NCBI GenBank assembly: GCA_934590505.1
Contig: CAKTPC010000068.1
Location: 1-10,770 of the forward strand
DNA: 10,770 nt
From: an uncultured Oscillospiraceae bacterium
GTDB lineage: Bacteria > Bacillota > Clostridia > Oscillospirales > Oscillospiraceae
Direction: 5' to 3'
The notes below the pieces were generated by a model. The model did no database searches and had not been told where the DNA came from. It worked only from the letters and a program-made list of their open reading frames with translations. The translations under genes and the position numbers were made by a program. Below are positions 1 to 6,196 of the stretch, piece after piece; the stretch's first letter is position 1; the number at the start of each line of letters is the position of its first letter.

Positions 1-34
1 AAAGTTCCGACTCTTCGAATGAGCCGGAACTTTT
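1..34 (-). terminator. Hairpin terminator at the end of the lar/flavodiiron operon
   Basis: AAAGTTCCG (1-9) pairs perfectly with CGGAACTTT (25-33). A further CTC/GAG pair closes the top after a 1x1 mismatch, leaving a 7-nt loop. The hairpin begins 26 nt past the stop codon of the last minus-strand gene. Read on the minus strand, the stem ends in TTT exactly at the window edge, so the rest of any T-tract is out of view. On the plus strand the stem is followed by TTTTCCTG, so it may work in both directions. Confidence 0.7.
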
Positions 35-59
35 CCTGCTTGATTGATTGTGTACTCGC

Positions 60-593
60 TTACCACCACGGCTCATCTGAGTTTGTCTCCCACGGGTTAC
101 CCATCGGCTGAAAATCGTCGCGCGTCACCATGCCGTACTCGGTGAACACGGAGTTGTAGCCCTGCTGGAGTATCCTGCCGTACTTCTCAATGTCTAAACA
201 CTCGCGGATTTCCTCAGCCTGTCTGCCGCCGATGACGTTTTCAAGCTCGTCATACACGAGGTCGGCGTAGTTCTTTATTCTCGCGTCAAGATTAAAATGT
301 TTCAGCCTGCACGCAAGCAGAACTGCCTGATTAATATTGCTGCACTGATTGGCGCTGAGTACTGCGTTAAGCTTTGGCAGCTTGTCAGCGGCGCTTATCT
401 GCCGAAGCTGCACAGCAAAGTCGTTGAGGGCGGAAATATCCTCGCTGTCAATATACATTCCTTTGAGCATTGGGCACGCGCAGTCCGTGATCTGTATAGA
501 TGTAACATTCTCAAATGCGGCTTCATTCACAGGCACCGTAATGTCACGCTCTTTGCCGCCCTGTGTTATTTTCAGACTGATCATATTATCCAC
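60..593 (-). CDS. Small acidic ArdA-like (antirestriction-type) protein, function unproven
   Basis: This 177-residue cytoplasmic protein has no signal peptide or membrane segment. It is rich in Asp/Glu and ends in an acidic, Trp-rich tail (NSDEPWW). From memory, residues about 53-156 follow the pattern of ArdA-like proteins of Clostridia: a 'LNDFAVQL' helix, a 'NINQAVLLACRL' segment, then a 'YGRILQ...FTEYGMV' ending. ArdA proteins mimic DNA and block type I restriction enzymes. Here the N-terminal half of classical ArdA is not recognisable, so the assignment is tentative. The start is ambiguous. GTG at 593 has AGAGAGGA about 4 nt upstream, and an in-frame ATG at 584 sits 12 nt from it. The gene starts only 12 nt after the flavodiiron stop codon, and its binding site directly follows that stop, so it is almost certainly the last gene of the lar operon. 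It could instead be an unrelated hypothetical protein. Confidence 0.5.
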   Translation of the reverse strand: MDNMISLKITQGGKERDITVPVNEAAFENVTSIQITDCACPMLKGMYIDSEDISALNDFAVQLRQISAADKLPKLNAVLSANQCSNINQAVLLACRLKHFNLDARIKNYADLVYDELENVIGGRQAEEIRECLDIEKYGRILQQGYNSVFTEYGMVTRDDFQPMGNPWETNSDEPWW

Positions 594-605
594 GTGTCCT
601 CTCTC

Positions 606-1811
606 TTACCCCTTGATTTCGGCCGCTATGGCGTCGGCGAGGGCGTCGAGCTCCGCAAGCTGGCTCTCCGCGAGAGAGGAGCGCAGCGTCACATTTTCTC
701 CGATGAACTCGCACTTCTTTAGCGCCGAGAGCATTTCGCGCATCAGCTTGCCGCTCGTGGGCGCCCATGTGCCGTTCTCTATGACGGCGATCTTCCTGTT
801 CTGGAGATTGTGGTTCACGATGTCATGCAGCAGGTTCTCCATCGTCACGAACACGCCGTTGTTATAGGTCGTCGCCGCAAAGACAAGGTGGCTGCTTCTG
901 AACACAGCGGAGAGGATGTGGTTCGCGGGGATGACTGAGGTGTCGAACATGCGCACCGTCACCCCGCGCTCGCAGAGCTTCGCGGCGAGGACGTTCGCGG
1001 CGTTCTCCGTGTGGCCGTACACCGATGCATACGCCAGCATGACGCTCTTCTCCTCCGGGGTGTAGCTGCTCCAGAGCCGGTACTTCTCAAGATATGCCCC
1101 GAAGTCCTTGCGCCACACGAAGCCGTGCAGCGGGCAGACATAGGCGATCTCCAGCGTCGCGGCCTTCTTCAGCACCGCCTGCACCTGCATGCCGTACTTG
1201 CCGACGATGTTGGTATAGTAGCGCCGCGCTTCGTCAAGAAACTCGGTCATGAAGTCGCATTCGTCGGCAAAGAGCTTGCCGTTGAGCGCGCCGAAAGTGC
1301 CGAAAGCGTCCGCCGAGAAAAGTATCTTATCCGTCAGATCGTAGGTCATCATTACCTCCGGCCAGTGCACCATCGGAGCCATAACAAAGGTCAGCTCGTG
1401 GCGGCCGGCCTTAAAAACGTCGCCCTCCTTGACGATATCCATCCGCGCGCTGTAATCACCGCCGCGGAAGAACTGCGCTATCATCGTCTTTATCTTGTCG
1501 TTGCATATCACGCGCGTCTCCGGGTGGCGCTGCAGAAGTAGCTCAAGCGTTGCCGCGTGGTCCGGCTCCATGTGCGAGACGACAACGCAGTCCAACCCGC
1601 GTCCGCCGAGAGCATGGTCGATGTTCTCAAAGAACTGCCCGAACACGGCCTTGTCCACTGTGTCAAAGAGCACGGTCTTTTCATCGAGCATCAGGTATGA
1701 ATTGTAGGAGACTCCGTTCGGCACATCGTATGCGCCCTCAAAGCATACGAGCCGCCTGTCGTTCGCGCCTACCCAAATAAGATCGTCCAGAACCTTTCTT
1801 GTGCAATACAT
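606..1811 (-). CDS. fprA: Flavodiiron protein (FprA-type O2/NO reductase)
   Basis: This 401-residue soluble flavoprotein is full length for the class A family. Residues 1-250 form the metallo-beta-lactamase-like diiron domain, with all six iron ligands visible: His80, Glu82 and Asp84 in HMEPDH, His149 in MVHWPE, Asp168 in FSADAFG, and His229 in PLHG. Residues about 256-400 form the flavodoxin domain, whose FMN phosphate loop is ASVYGHTEN (262-270). The family reduces O2 to water and/or NO to N2O in anaerobes, usually with electrons from rubredoxin. No rubredoxin domain or rubredoxin gene is present here, so the electron donor must lie elsewhere. The ATG at 1811 has GGGAGG 7 nt upstream, placed directly after the larC stop (13-nt gap), which suggests coupled translation. 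Preference for O2 or NO cannot be read from the sequence. Its place in a nickel-pincer cofactor operon is unusual. Confidence 0.95.
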   Translation of the reverse strand: MYCTRKVLDDLIWVGANDRRLVCFEGAYDVPNGVSYNSYLMLDEKTVLFDTVDKAVFGQFFENIDHALGGRGLDCVVVSHMEPDHAATLELLLQRHPETRVICNDKIKTMIAQFFRGGDYSARMDIVKEGDVFKAGRHELTFVMAPMVHWPEVMMTYDLTDKILFSADAFGTFGALNGKLFADECDFMTEFLDEARRYYTNIVGKYGMQVQAVLKKAATLEIAYVCPLHGFVWRKDFGAYLEKYRLWSSYTPEEKSVMLAYASVYGHTENAANVLAAKLCERGVTVRMFDTSVIPANHILSAVFRSSHLVFAATTYNNGVFVTMENLLHDIVNHNLQNRKIAVIENGTWAPTSGKLMREMLSALKKCEFIGENVTLRSSLAESQLAELDALADAIAAEIKG

Positions 1812-1824
1812 AAGCGTACCTCCC

Positions 1825-2994
1825 TCAGTTAATAAGCTTTTTTATCTCCATCAGGCTCATGCCTGTTTCCTTGGCTATCTTCACAAGGTCGTCATACTCG
1901 GCCTTCTGCCGGGAAACGCCCCATCCGGATGCGCGCTTGGTCCTTACCGTTCCGAAGCCGCTGTCCTGCTGCGCTGCCGTCCTGCTGAGCACATGCCTTG
2001 CGCATACGTTCTCACGCACGCCAAGCGTCATCGTGTTCTTGAATATGCAGCGTAGCACGTCGTCCCGCTGCTCCCGGCGGCACATGCAGCTGAGCATCGT
2101 CCCAGGACGGCACTTCTTCATGCCGATCGCTGTGAACCACACGTCGAGCGCCCCGGTCTCGAACAGCCGCTCCATCGCAAAGCCGAGCTCCTCCGCGGTC
2201 ATATCGTCGATATTGCAGCTCAGCTCCAGCACCTCGTCGTGCTGTCTCTCCGTCTCGCCCAGCAGAACGCGGACGGCGTTGAGCACCTCAAAGTTCTTTT
2301 TGCCCGTGCCGTAGCCCGCCATGCTGACAGTCATCACCGGCGCTTCGCCGAACTCGTCCACGAAATATTTGAGCAGCGCCGCACCCGTCGGGGTGCACAG
2401 CTCGCTCTTTATCTTCCCCGAATACGTGGGTATGCCGCGCAGTATGAGCTCCGTCGCCGGGGCGGGTACGGGCAGCACGCCGTGCGCGCACTTCACCGTT
2501 CCGCCGCCGACGTTAATGGGCGAGGCGTACACCTTCTCCGGTGCAAGCAGGTGCATCAGCATGCACACGTTCAGAACGTCCGCCATTGCGTCAATGCTGC
2601 CGACCTCATGGAAATGCACATTCTCAATGGCGCAGCCGTGTACGCGGCTCTCCGCCTCGGCGATTATCTTATATACCTCCGCCGCGTCGTGCCGCACCTT
2701 TTCCGGAAGCGGTACAGACTCGATAAAGCGCATGATCTCCTCAATGTCCGTGTGCCTGTGGTGTCCGTGATACTGCGCGCCCTCGGTCTCCTCGTCGCCG
2801 TCTATAGTCACGGTGACATGTGTGCCGGTCACGCCGCACTTGGTGTCGGGCGCGGCGCTTACGACCGCCTTGCCGTCAAACACCCTGTTCATTTCCGCAA
2901 GAAATTTTTCCTTCTCCGGGTACAGCTCCAGCAGTGCCGCGGTGAGCATGTCCCCCGCCGCGCCCATAGAGCAGTCAAAATACAGCGCTTTCAT
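1825..2994 (-). CDS. larC: Nickel-pincer cofactor nickel-insertion protein LarC
   Basis: LarC is the CTP-dependent cyclometallase that inserts Ni into the dithio-pyridinium precursor, the last step of NPN cofactor synthesis. Family landmarks in the 389 residues are: FDCSMGAAGDM at 6-16; a His cluster (His76, 78, 79, 81) typical of nickel handling; HFHEVGSIDA at 127-136; CTPTGAALL at 200-208; GYGTGKKNF at 228-236; NIDDMTAEELG at 261-271. The length is normal for the family. The gene is one uninterrupted frame, unlike Lactiplantibacillus plantarum, where LarC1/LarC2 are joined by programmed frameshifting. The ATG at 2994 overlaps the larE stop (ATGA) and has GGGAG about 8 nt upstream, so translation is coupled to larE. 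LarB and LarE are encoded just upstream in the same operon, which makes the assignment firm. Confidence 0.95.
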   Translation of the reverse strand: MKALYFDCSMGAAGDMLTAALLELYPEKEKFLAEMNRVFDGKAVVSAAPDTKCGVTGTHVTVTIDGDEETEGAQYHGHHRHTDIEEIMRFIESVPLPEKVRHDAAEVYKIIAEAESRVHGCAIENVHFHEVGSIDAMADVLNVCMLMHLLAPEKVYASPINVGGGTVKCAHGVLPVPAPATELILRGIPTYSGKIKSELCTPTGAALLKYFVDEFGEAPVMTVSMAGYGTGKKNFEVLNAVRVLLGETERQHDEVLELSCNIDDMTAEELGFAMERLFETGALDVWFTAIGMKKCRPGTMLSCMCRREQRDDVLRCIFKNTMTLGVRENVCARHVLSRTAAQQDSGFGTVRTKRASGWGVSRQKAEYDDLVKIAKETGMSLMEIKKLIN

Positions 2995-3746
2995 AAGCTT
3001 TTCTCCCTGACCTTCGGGTCTATCGTCACGGAGTCAAAATACTCCGCCAGCTTCTTCTCTATCTCCGGGAAGCGCTCGTGCGCGCGCCCCGTCTGCTCCG
3101 CCGTAAATTGCAGCAAAGCGCCGTTCCCGCGCACGCGGACGCGGAAATCCGTAAAGCCCAGCGAAAACAGATAGTCCTCGCTCTGCTCGACGGCATGCAG
3201 CTTCTCCGCCGTGATCTCTTCCCCGCTCGCTATGCGCGTTGCAAGGCAGGCGTAGGCAGGCTTGTCCCATGTCGGCAGCCCCGCCTCGTGCGACATACGG
3301 CGTATCTCCGCCTTTGTCAGCCCGCATATTCTCAGCGGCGAGAGTATCCCCTCCTCGCCGAGCGCCTTATAGCCGGGACGGTCGGAGATATCGTCGCTGG
3401 CGTTCGTGCCGTCGATTATAAGCGCGTATCCGTCGGCGCGGCTGCGCTCGCGTATCGCGCCCATGATGTGCTTCTTGCAGTAATAGCAGCGGTCGGGCGG
3501 GTTTGCCGTGACCTCCGCACAGGAAACGATGTTCTGCTCTATAAGCCTCATCCTTACGCCGAGCTTATTGGCAAGCTCGGTCGCGTCGCGCAGCTCAAAC
3601 TCCGGCTGGAACTGCGACTTCACATAGTACGCCGCGACGTCCGCGCCGCAGCGGCTCGCCGCGTACAGCAGATAGGACGAATCCACGCCGCCGGAGAAGG
3701 CCAGCGCAATTTTAGGGTGCTCTTCGAAAAATTCCTCAAGGGTCAT
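2991..3746 (-). CDS. larE: ATP-dependent sulfur transferase LarE (NPN cofactor)
   Basis: LarE adenylates the carboxylates of the nicotinate-derived precursor made by LarB and converts them to thiocarboxylates. The 251-residue protein has the PP-loop ATP-binding motif SGGVDSS at 18-24. Three cysteines stand out: Cys87 and Cys90 in RCYYCK, and Cys167 in PAYACLATR. The last sits where the L. plantarum enzyme has its sacrificial sulfur-donor cysteine. Three conserved cysteines are also what [4Fe-4S]-type LarE proteins (described for Thermotoga maritima) use to hold a cluster, so this copy may be the cluster-dependent, catalytic kind. That is an inference from cysteine spacing recalled without an alignment. 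The ATG at 3746 lies 18 nt after larB and has a GGAAGAG site about 6 nt upstream. The stop overlaps the larC start by 4 nt. Confidence 0.93.
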   Translation of the reverse strand: MTLEEFFEEHPKIALAFSGGVDSSYLLYAASRCGADVAAYYVKSQFQPEFELRDATELANKLGVRMRLIEQNIVSCAEVTANPPDRCYYCKKHIMGAIRERSRADGYALIIDGTNASDDISDRPGYKALGEEGILSPLRICGLTKAEIRRMSHEAGLPTWDKPAYACLATRIASGEEITAEKLHAVEQSEDYLFSLGFTDFRVRVRGNGALLQFTAEQTGRAHERFPEIEKKLAEYFDSVTIDPKVREKSL

Positions 3747-3764
3747 GTGTATCTCTTCCTTTGC

Positions 3765-4517
3765 TCAGTCAAGGTGGTTTATCATGCTGGCCATGTAGCC
3801 CGCGCCGAAGCCGTTGTCGATGTTCACGACCGAGACTCCGCTCGCGCAGGAGTTGAGCATGCTCAGCAGCGCTGCAACGCCGCCGAGGGATGCGCCGTAG
3901 CCCACACTCGTCGGCACCGCGATGACCGGGCAGTCGGCAAGTCCGCCGATGACCGAGGGCAGCGCCCCCTCCATCCCGGCCACGGCGACGATGACACGCG
4001 CGGACATTATGTCCTCCATGTGCGACAACAGCCTGTGTATGCCCGACACGCCGACGTCATAGAGCCGCAGCACCTCATTGCCGAGCACCTCCGCCGTTAC
4101 GGCGGCCTCCTCCGCAACGGGGATATCGCTCGTCCCGCCGGTCGCAACGACTATCCGCCCCTTGCCGGTCGGCTCCGGGCGATCGCCTATTATTCCGGTT
4201 TTGGACATCGGGTTATATTCCAGCGGCAGCTGCGCTCCCACATGGTCCGCCGCTTCCTTGTTCATCCTGGTCACAAGCGCGGTTTTCTGTCCGTTTTCCA
4301 GCATTGCCTTCGCAATGGACAGAATATGCTCCTTGGTCTTGCCCTCGCCGTAGATCACCTCCGGTACGCCCTGGCGTATCCCACGGTGAAAATCGACCTT
4401 CGCAAACTCGCCTATCTCCATAAACGGCTGCATCTTCAGCTTGAGCGCCGCCTCCTCCGGTGATACGCTCCCATCCGCTACCTTTCTGAGCAGCTCCGTC
4501 ATCTCTGTTTTATCCAT
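3765..4517 (-). CDS. larB: NaAD carboxylase/hydrolase LarB (NPN cofactor)
   Basis: LarB starts NPN synthesis. It carboxylates the pyridinium ring of nicotinic acid adenine dinucleotide at C5 and hydrolyses the phosphoanhydride. The 250-residue protein has a variable N-terminal half and a PurE-like C-terminal domain (about 118-250). Landmarks include VATGGTSDIPVAEEA at 124-138, the glycine-rich VPTSVGYGASLGG at 201-213, and LNSCASGVSVVNIDNGFGAG at 221-240. Cys224 is the likely counterpart of the cysteine (Cys221 in L. plantarum) that adds covalently to the pyridinium ring. The ATG at 4517 has AGGAG 8 nt upstream. It is the first gene of the operon, about 45 nt downstream of a TATAAT promoter that carries an operator-like dyad. 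Its substrate comes from NAD metabolism, for which no gene is present here. Confidence 0.95.
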   Translation of the reverse strand: MDKTEMTELLRKVADGSVSPEEAALKLKMQPFMEIGEFAKVDFHRGIRQGVPEVIYGEGKTKEHILSIAKAMLENGQKTALVTRMNKEAADHVGAQLPLEYNPMSKTGIIGDRPEPTGKGRIVVATGGTSDIPVAEEAAVTAEVLGNEVLRLYDVGVSGIHRLLSHMEDIMSARVIVAVAGMEGALPSVIGGLADCPVIAVPTSVGYGASLGGVAALLSMLNSCASGVSVVNIDNGFGAGYMASMINHLD

Positions 4518-4570
4518 TGTATCAGCTCCTATCCTGCACGCGGAATGGCTCTATCCGAAAACGTTTTATA

Positions 4571-4599
4571 ATTATACAGCACCGCACGGATTTGCGCAA
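4571..4599 (-). promoter_or_regulatory. Promoter of the larB operon
   Basis: On the minus strand a perfect -10, TATAAT, lies at 4571-4576. The best -35 at 17 bp is TTGCGC (4594-4599), which keeps only the TTG of the consensus. Transcription would start near 4564, giving a leader of about 45 nt. That is too short for a riboswitch. The weak -35 overlaps a perfect dyad (listed separately), so the promoter may depend on an activator or be regulated there. Confidence 0.6.
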
Positions 4600-4610
4600 G
4601 CTCTCTTGCG
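4595..4610. promoter_or_regulatory. Perfect dyad CGCAAG-N4-CTTGCG over the larB -35, candidate operator
   Basis: CGCAAG (4595-4600) and CTTGCG (4605-4610) form a perfect 6+6 bp inverted repeat with a 4-bp centre. It covers the larB -35 and extends upstream of it, a position suited to a dimeric regulator. A further CTTGCG half-site lies at 4729-4734, on the side of the divergent CHAP gene. No regulator can be named from this. Confidence 0.45.
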
Positions 4611-4621
4611 GCCGCCCGCCT

Positions 4622-4685
4622 CCAGATTTTCTTCGGCTTCCGCCGCGTATTTCTTAAAAATTCCAAAACCCGAAGAAAAATCTGG
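4622..4685. repeat. Inverted repeat (15 bp arms, 33-bp centre) between divergent genes
   Basis: CCAGATTTTCTTCGG (4622-4636) is the inverse complement of the segment at 4670-4685, apart from one extra A in the right arm. It lies between the larB promoter and the CHAP gene, where no gene ends, so it is not an obvious terminator. It could be a long stem-loop in an RNA, a two-site operator or a small mobile-element remnant. The rest of the 258-nt intergenic region is AT-rich to the right and contains GTGTACAC (4703-4710), but I see no convincing promoter for the CHAP gene in it. Confidence 0.6.
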
Positions 4686-4775
4686 ACTTTATTTGTTCTG
4701 TGGTGTACACTATATGTTGTATATTGGTCTTGCGTATATGCGCCGTTTCGTAATTTATCGTGTCTTGTTCGTAAT

Positions 4776-6095
4776 ATGATGAGGAAGTCTTTTTTCAAAA
4801 CATCATATCGCATTTTGTGCGCCGCACTGGCGGCCGCCGCTGTGCTGTCCTTCTCTCCCGAGGCATACGCGCTGACGGGTGAGTATCAGTGCGGCCTTGA
4901 AGAACACTCTCATTCCGACGCCTGCTACACTCCTGTCCTCATCTGTGAGCTGGAGGAAGTCCCTGAGTACCATGTGCATGATGAGCTTTGCTACGAGCAG
5001 CGCGATGTGCTCCTCTGCACTGACGAAAACCATGAGCACGACGAGAGCTGCTATGACCTCCAATCCGTTCTGATTTGTTCCCTGCCTGAGTACGGCATTG
5101 AGGACGGGCACAGGCATATTGACAGCTGCTATAAAAAGGAACTGCACTGCACGGTTCCCGAGCACAGCCACAGCAGAAGCTGCTTCTATGTCTCCATGGA
5201 TAACGTCGAAACGCCCGAGGAGTGGGAGGCCACGCTGCCTGATACCCTGTCCGGCAGCTGGCGTGACGACTTTGTATCCGTCGCGCGTTCGCAGCTCGGC
5301 TATACCCCGCTTGCTGAAAATTCCATCCCTGCCGAGGACGGGTCGACCATGCTGCCCTATACCCGTTACGGCGACTGGTACGGCTTCCCTTACGGGGAGT
5401 GGTGCGTCATGTTCGTCTCCTTCTGCGCAAACTATGCCGGTATCCCCCGCGCCGCCGTGCCGTATGAATCCGGCTGTGTCGCGATGGTCGAAAAATTCAG
5501 GCAGTCCGGGGTGTTTGAGTATGGCAGAAGCTATGTCCCGCGGCGCGGCGACCTTGTGTTCATCTCATATGACGGCGGCCTGAGTCCCTCGCACACCGGC
5601 ATTGTCACCGATGCTGCCGTGGCCTCCGGTTCCGGTGCGTTCAGCTTTGTGGATATCGAGGGCAACAGCGAAGGCACCGTGCGTGAGCGCCCGCGCCTGA
5701 CGACGGACGCGGACATCTTCGGGTATATGAACATGGAAAAGGTCATTGACGGCTGGAACGGTACACGGCGCACGCTTGTAAATTGCGGCAGCACCACACT
5801 GTGTCTCAAGTATTCCCCCGAGGAAGCGTCCGCTTTTGATGTGCTCCGCGCCGTGAGCGTCGGCAAGCGGAGCAAAGAATATACGCAGCTCGTCAAGGAA
5901 CTCCCCGCGCATATTCCCGACGAAGCCGATTGCAGCTTTTACCGCATTGACGCGGAGCTTTCGGGCAAGCCCGTTTCCCTCTTCCGTCCCGATACCGTGA
6001 GCTTTGCCGACAGCGTGGATTTCTACGCTATAAGCGCCGGCATCATCGAGTATGACAGTGCGCTCTATGCCTACATCTGCCCGACCGGCGCTTGA
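4776..6095 (+). CDS. Secreted CHAP-domain protein with five C..HxHxxxC[YF] repeats
   Basis: The 439-residue protein has an N-terminal signal peptide: MMRKSFFK, a hydrophobic stretch at about 12-26, and likely cleavage near AYA (30-32). Residues 39-137 hold five units of pattern C-x(4-10)-H-x-H-x3-C-[YF]. Their HxH pairs are at 44/46, 66/68, 86/88, 112/114 and 130/132, and their second cysteines at 50, 72, 92, 118 and 136. Each unit looks like a metal-binding site. A CHAP (cysteine/histidine amidohydrolase/peptidase) domain follows at about 160-325, with likely catalytic Cys210 (GEWCVMF), His273 (PSHTGIV) and Asn297 (EGNSEG). The role is probably cleavage of peptidoglycan cross-links at the cell surface. 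The last 110 residues are unassigned. The architecture resembles the N-terminus of large gut-Firmicute surface proteins, but there is no LPXTG anchor. The ATG at 4776 (or 4779) has no visible ribosome binding site. Confidence 0.85.
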   Translation: MMRKSFFKTSYRILCAALAAAAVLSFSPEAYALTGEYQCGLEEHSHSDACYTPVLICELEEVPEYHVHDELCYEQRDVLLCTDENHEHDESCYDLQSVLICSLPEYGIEDGHRHIDSCYKKELHCTVPEHSHSRSCFYVSMDNVETPEEWEATLPDTLSGSWRDDFVSVARSQLGYTPLAENSIPAEDGSTMLPYTRYGDWYGFPYGEWCVMFVSFCANYAGIPRAAVPYESGCVAMVEKFRQSGVFEYGRSYVPRRGDLVFISYDGGLSPSHTGIVTDAAVASGSGAFSFVDIEGNSEGTVRERPRLTTDADIFGYMNMEKVIDGWNGTRRTLVNCGSTTLCLKYSPEEASAFDVLRAVSVGKRSKEYTQLVKELPAHIPDEADCSFYRIDAELSGKPVSLFRPDTVSFADSVDFYAISAGIIEYDSALYAYICPTGA

Positions 6096-6108
6096 GGCCC
6101 ACGCTTAC

Positions 6109-6138
6109 TTGACAAGATAATACCTACTGCTTTATAAT
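6109..6138 (+). promoter_or_regulatory. Consensus sigma-A promoter of the EamA transporter gene
   Basis: TTGACA (6109-6114) and TATAAT (6133-6138) are both perfect and 18 bp apart. Transcription should start near 6145. The -10 overlaps the left arm of the terminator hairpin of the preceding gene, so the new transcript would lack most of that arm. Confidence 0.85.
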
Positions 6139-6180
6139 TGCCGGGTTCGCGGAGTAACCGCCGGACCCGGCAATTTCTTT
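6136..6180 (+). terminator. Intrinsic terminator of the CHAP gene
   Basis: AATTGCCGGGT (6136-6146) pairs perfectly with ACCCGGCAATT (6165-6175). The loop holds a second small stem, GCGG/CCGC (6149-6152 and 6158-6161). The stem runs into TTTCTTTAT. It begins 40 nt after the CHAP stop codon. Confidence 0.8.
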
Positions 6181-6196
6181 ATACGCAGGTGAGACA

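Noticed and set aside
1825..2994. Programmed frameshift in larC, as in L. plantarum
   Set aside because: The frame is continuous from start to stop with both family halves present, so no shift is needed.
2239..3174. Plus-strand open frame opposite larC/larE
   Set aside because: It is antisense to two confident genes, and its composition is typical of a shadow frame.
3078..4463. Long plus-strand open frame (461 codons) opposite larE and larB
   Set aside because: It is an antisense shadow of two clearly recognisable genes with third-position GC bias. Its translation is Arg/His-rich without any family pattern and has no ribosome binding site of note.
4637..4669. Invertible promoter segment between the inverted repeat arms
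   Set aside because: The 33-bp segment holds no promoter pair, and no recombinase gene is in the window.
6115..6132. Possible MerR operator in the transporter promoter spacer
   Set aside because: The spacer is 18 bp and has no inverted repeat or resemblance to the 8057-8073 dyad, so control of the transporter by the MerR protein is not supported.
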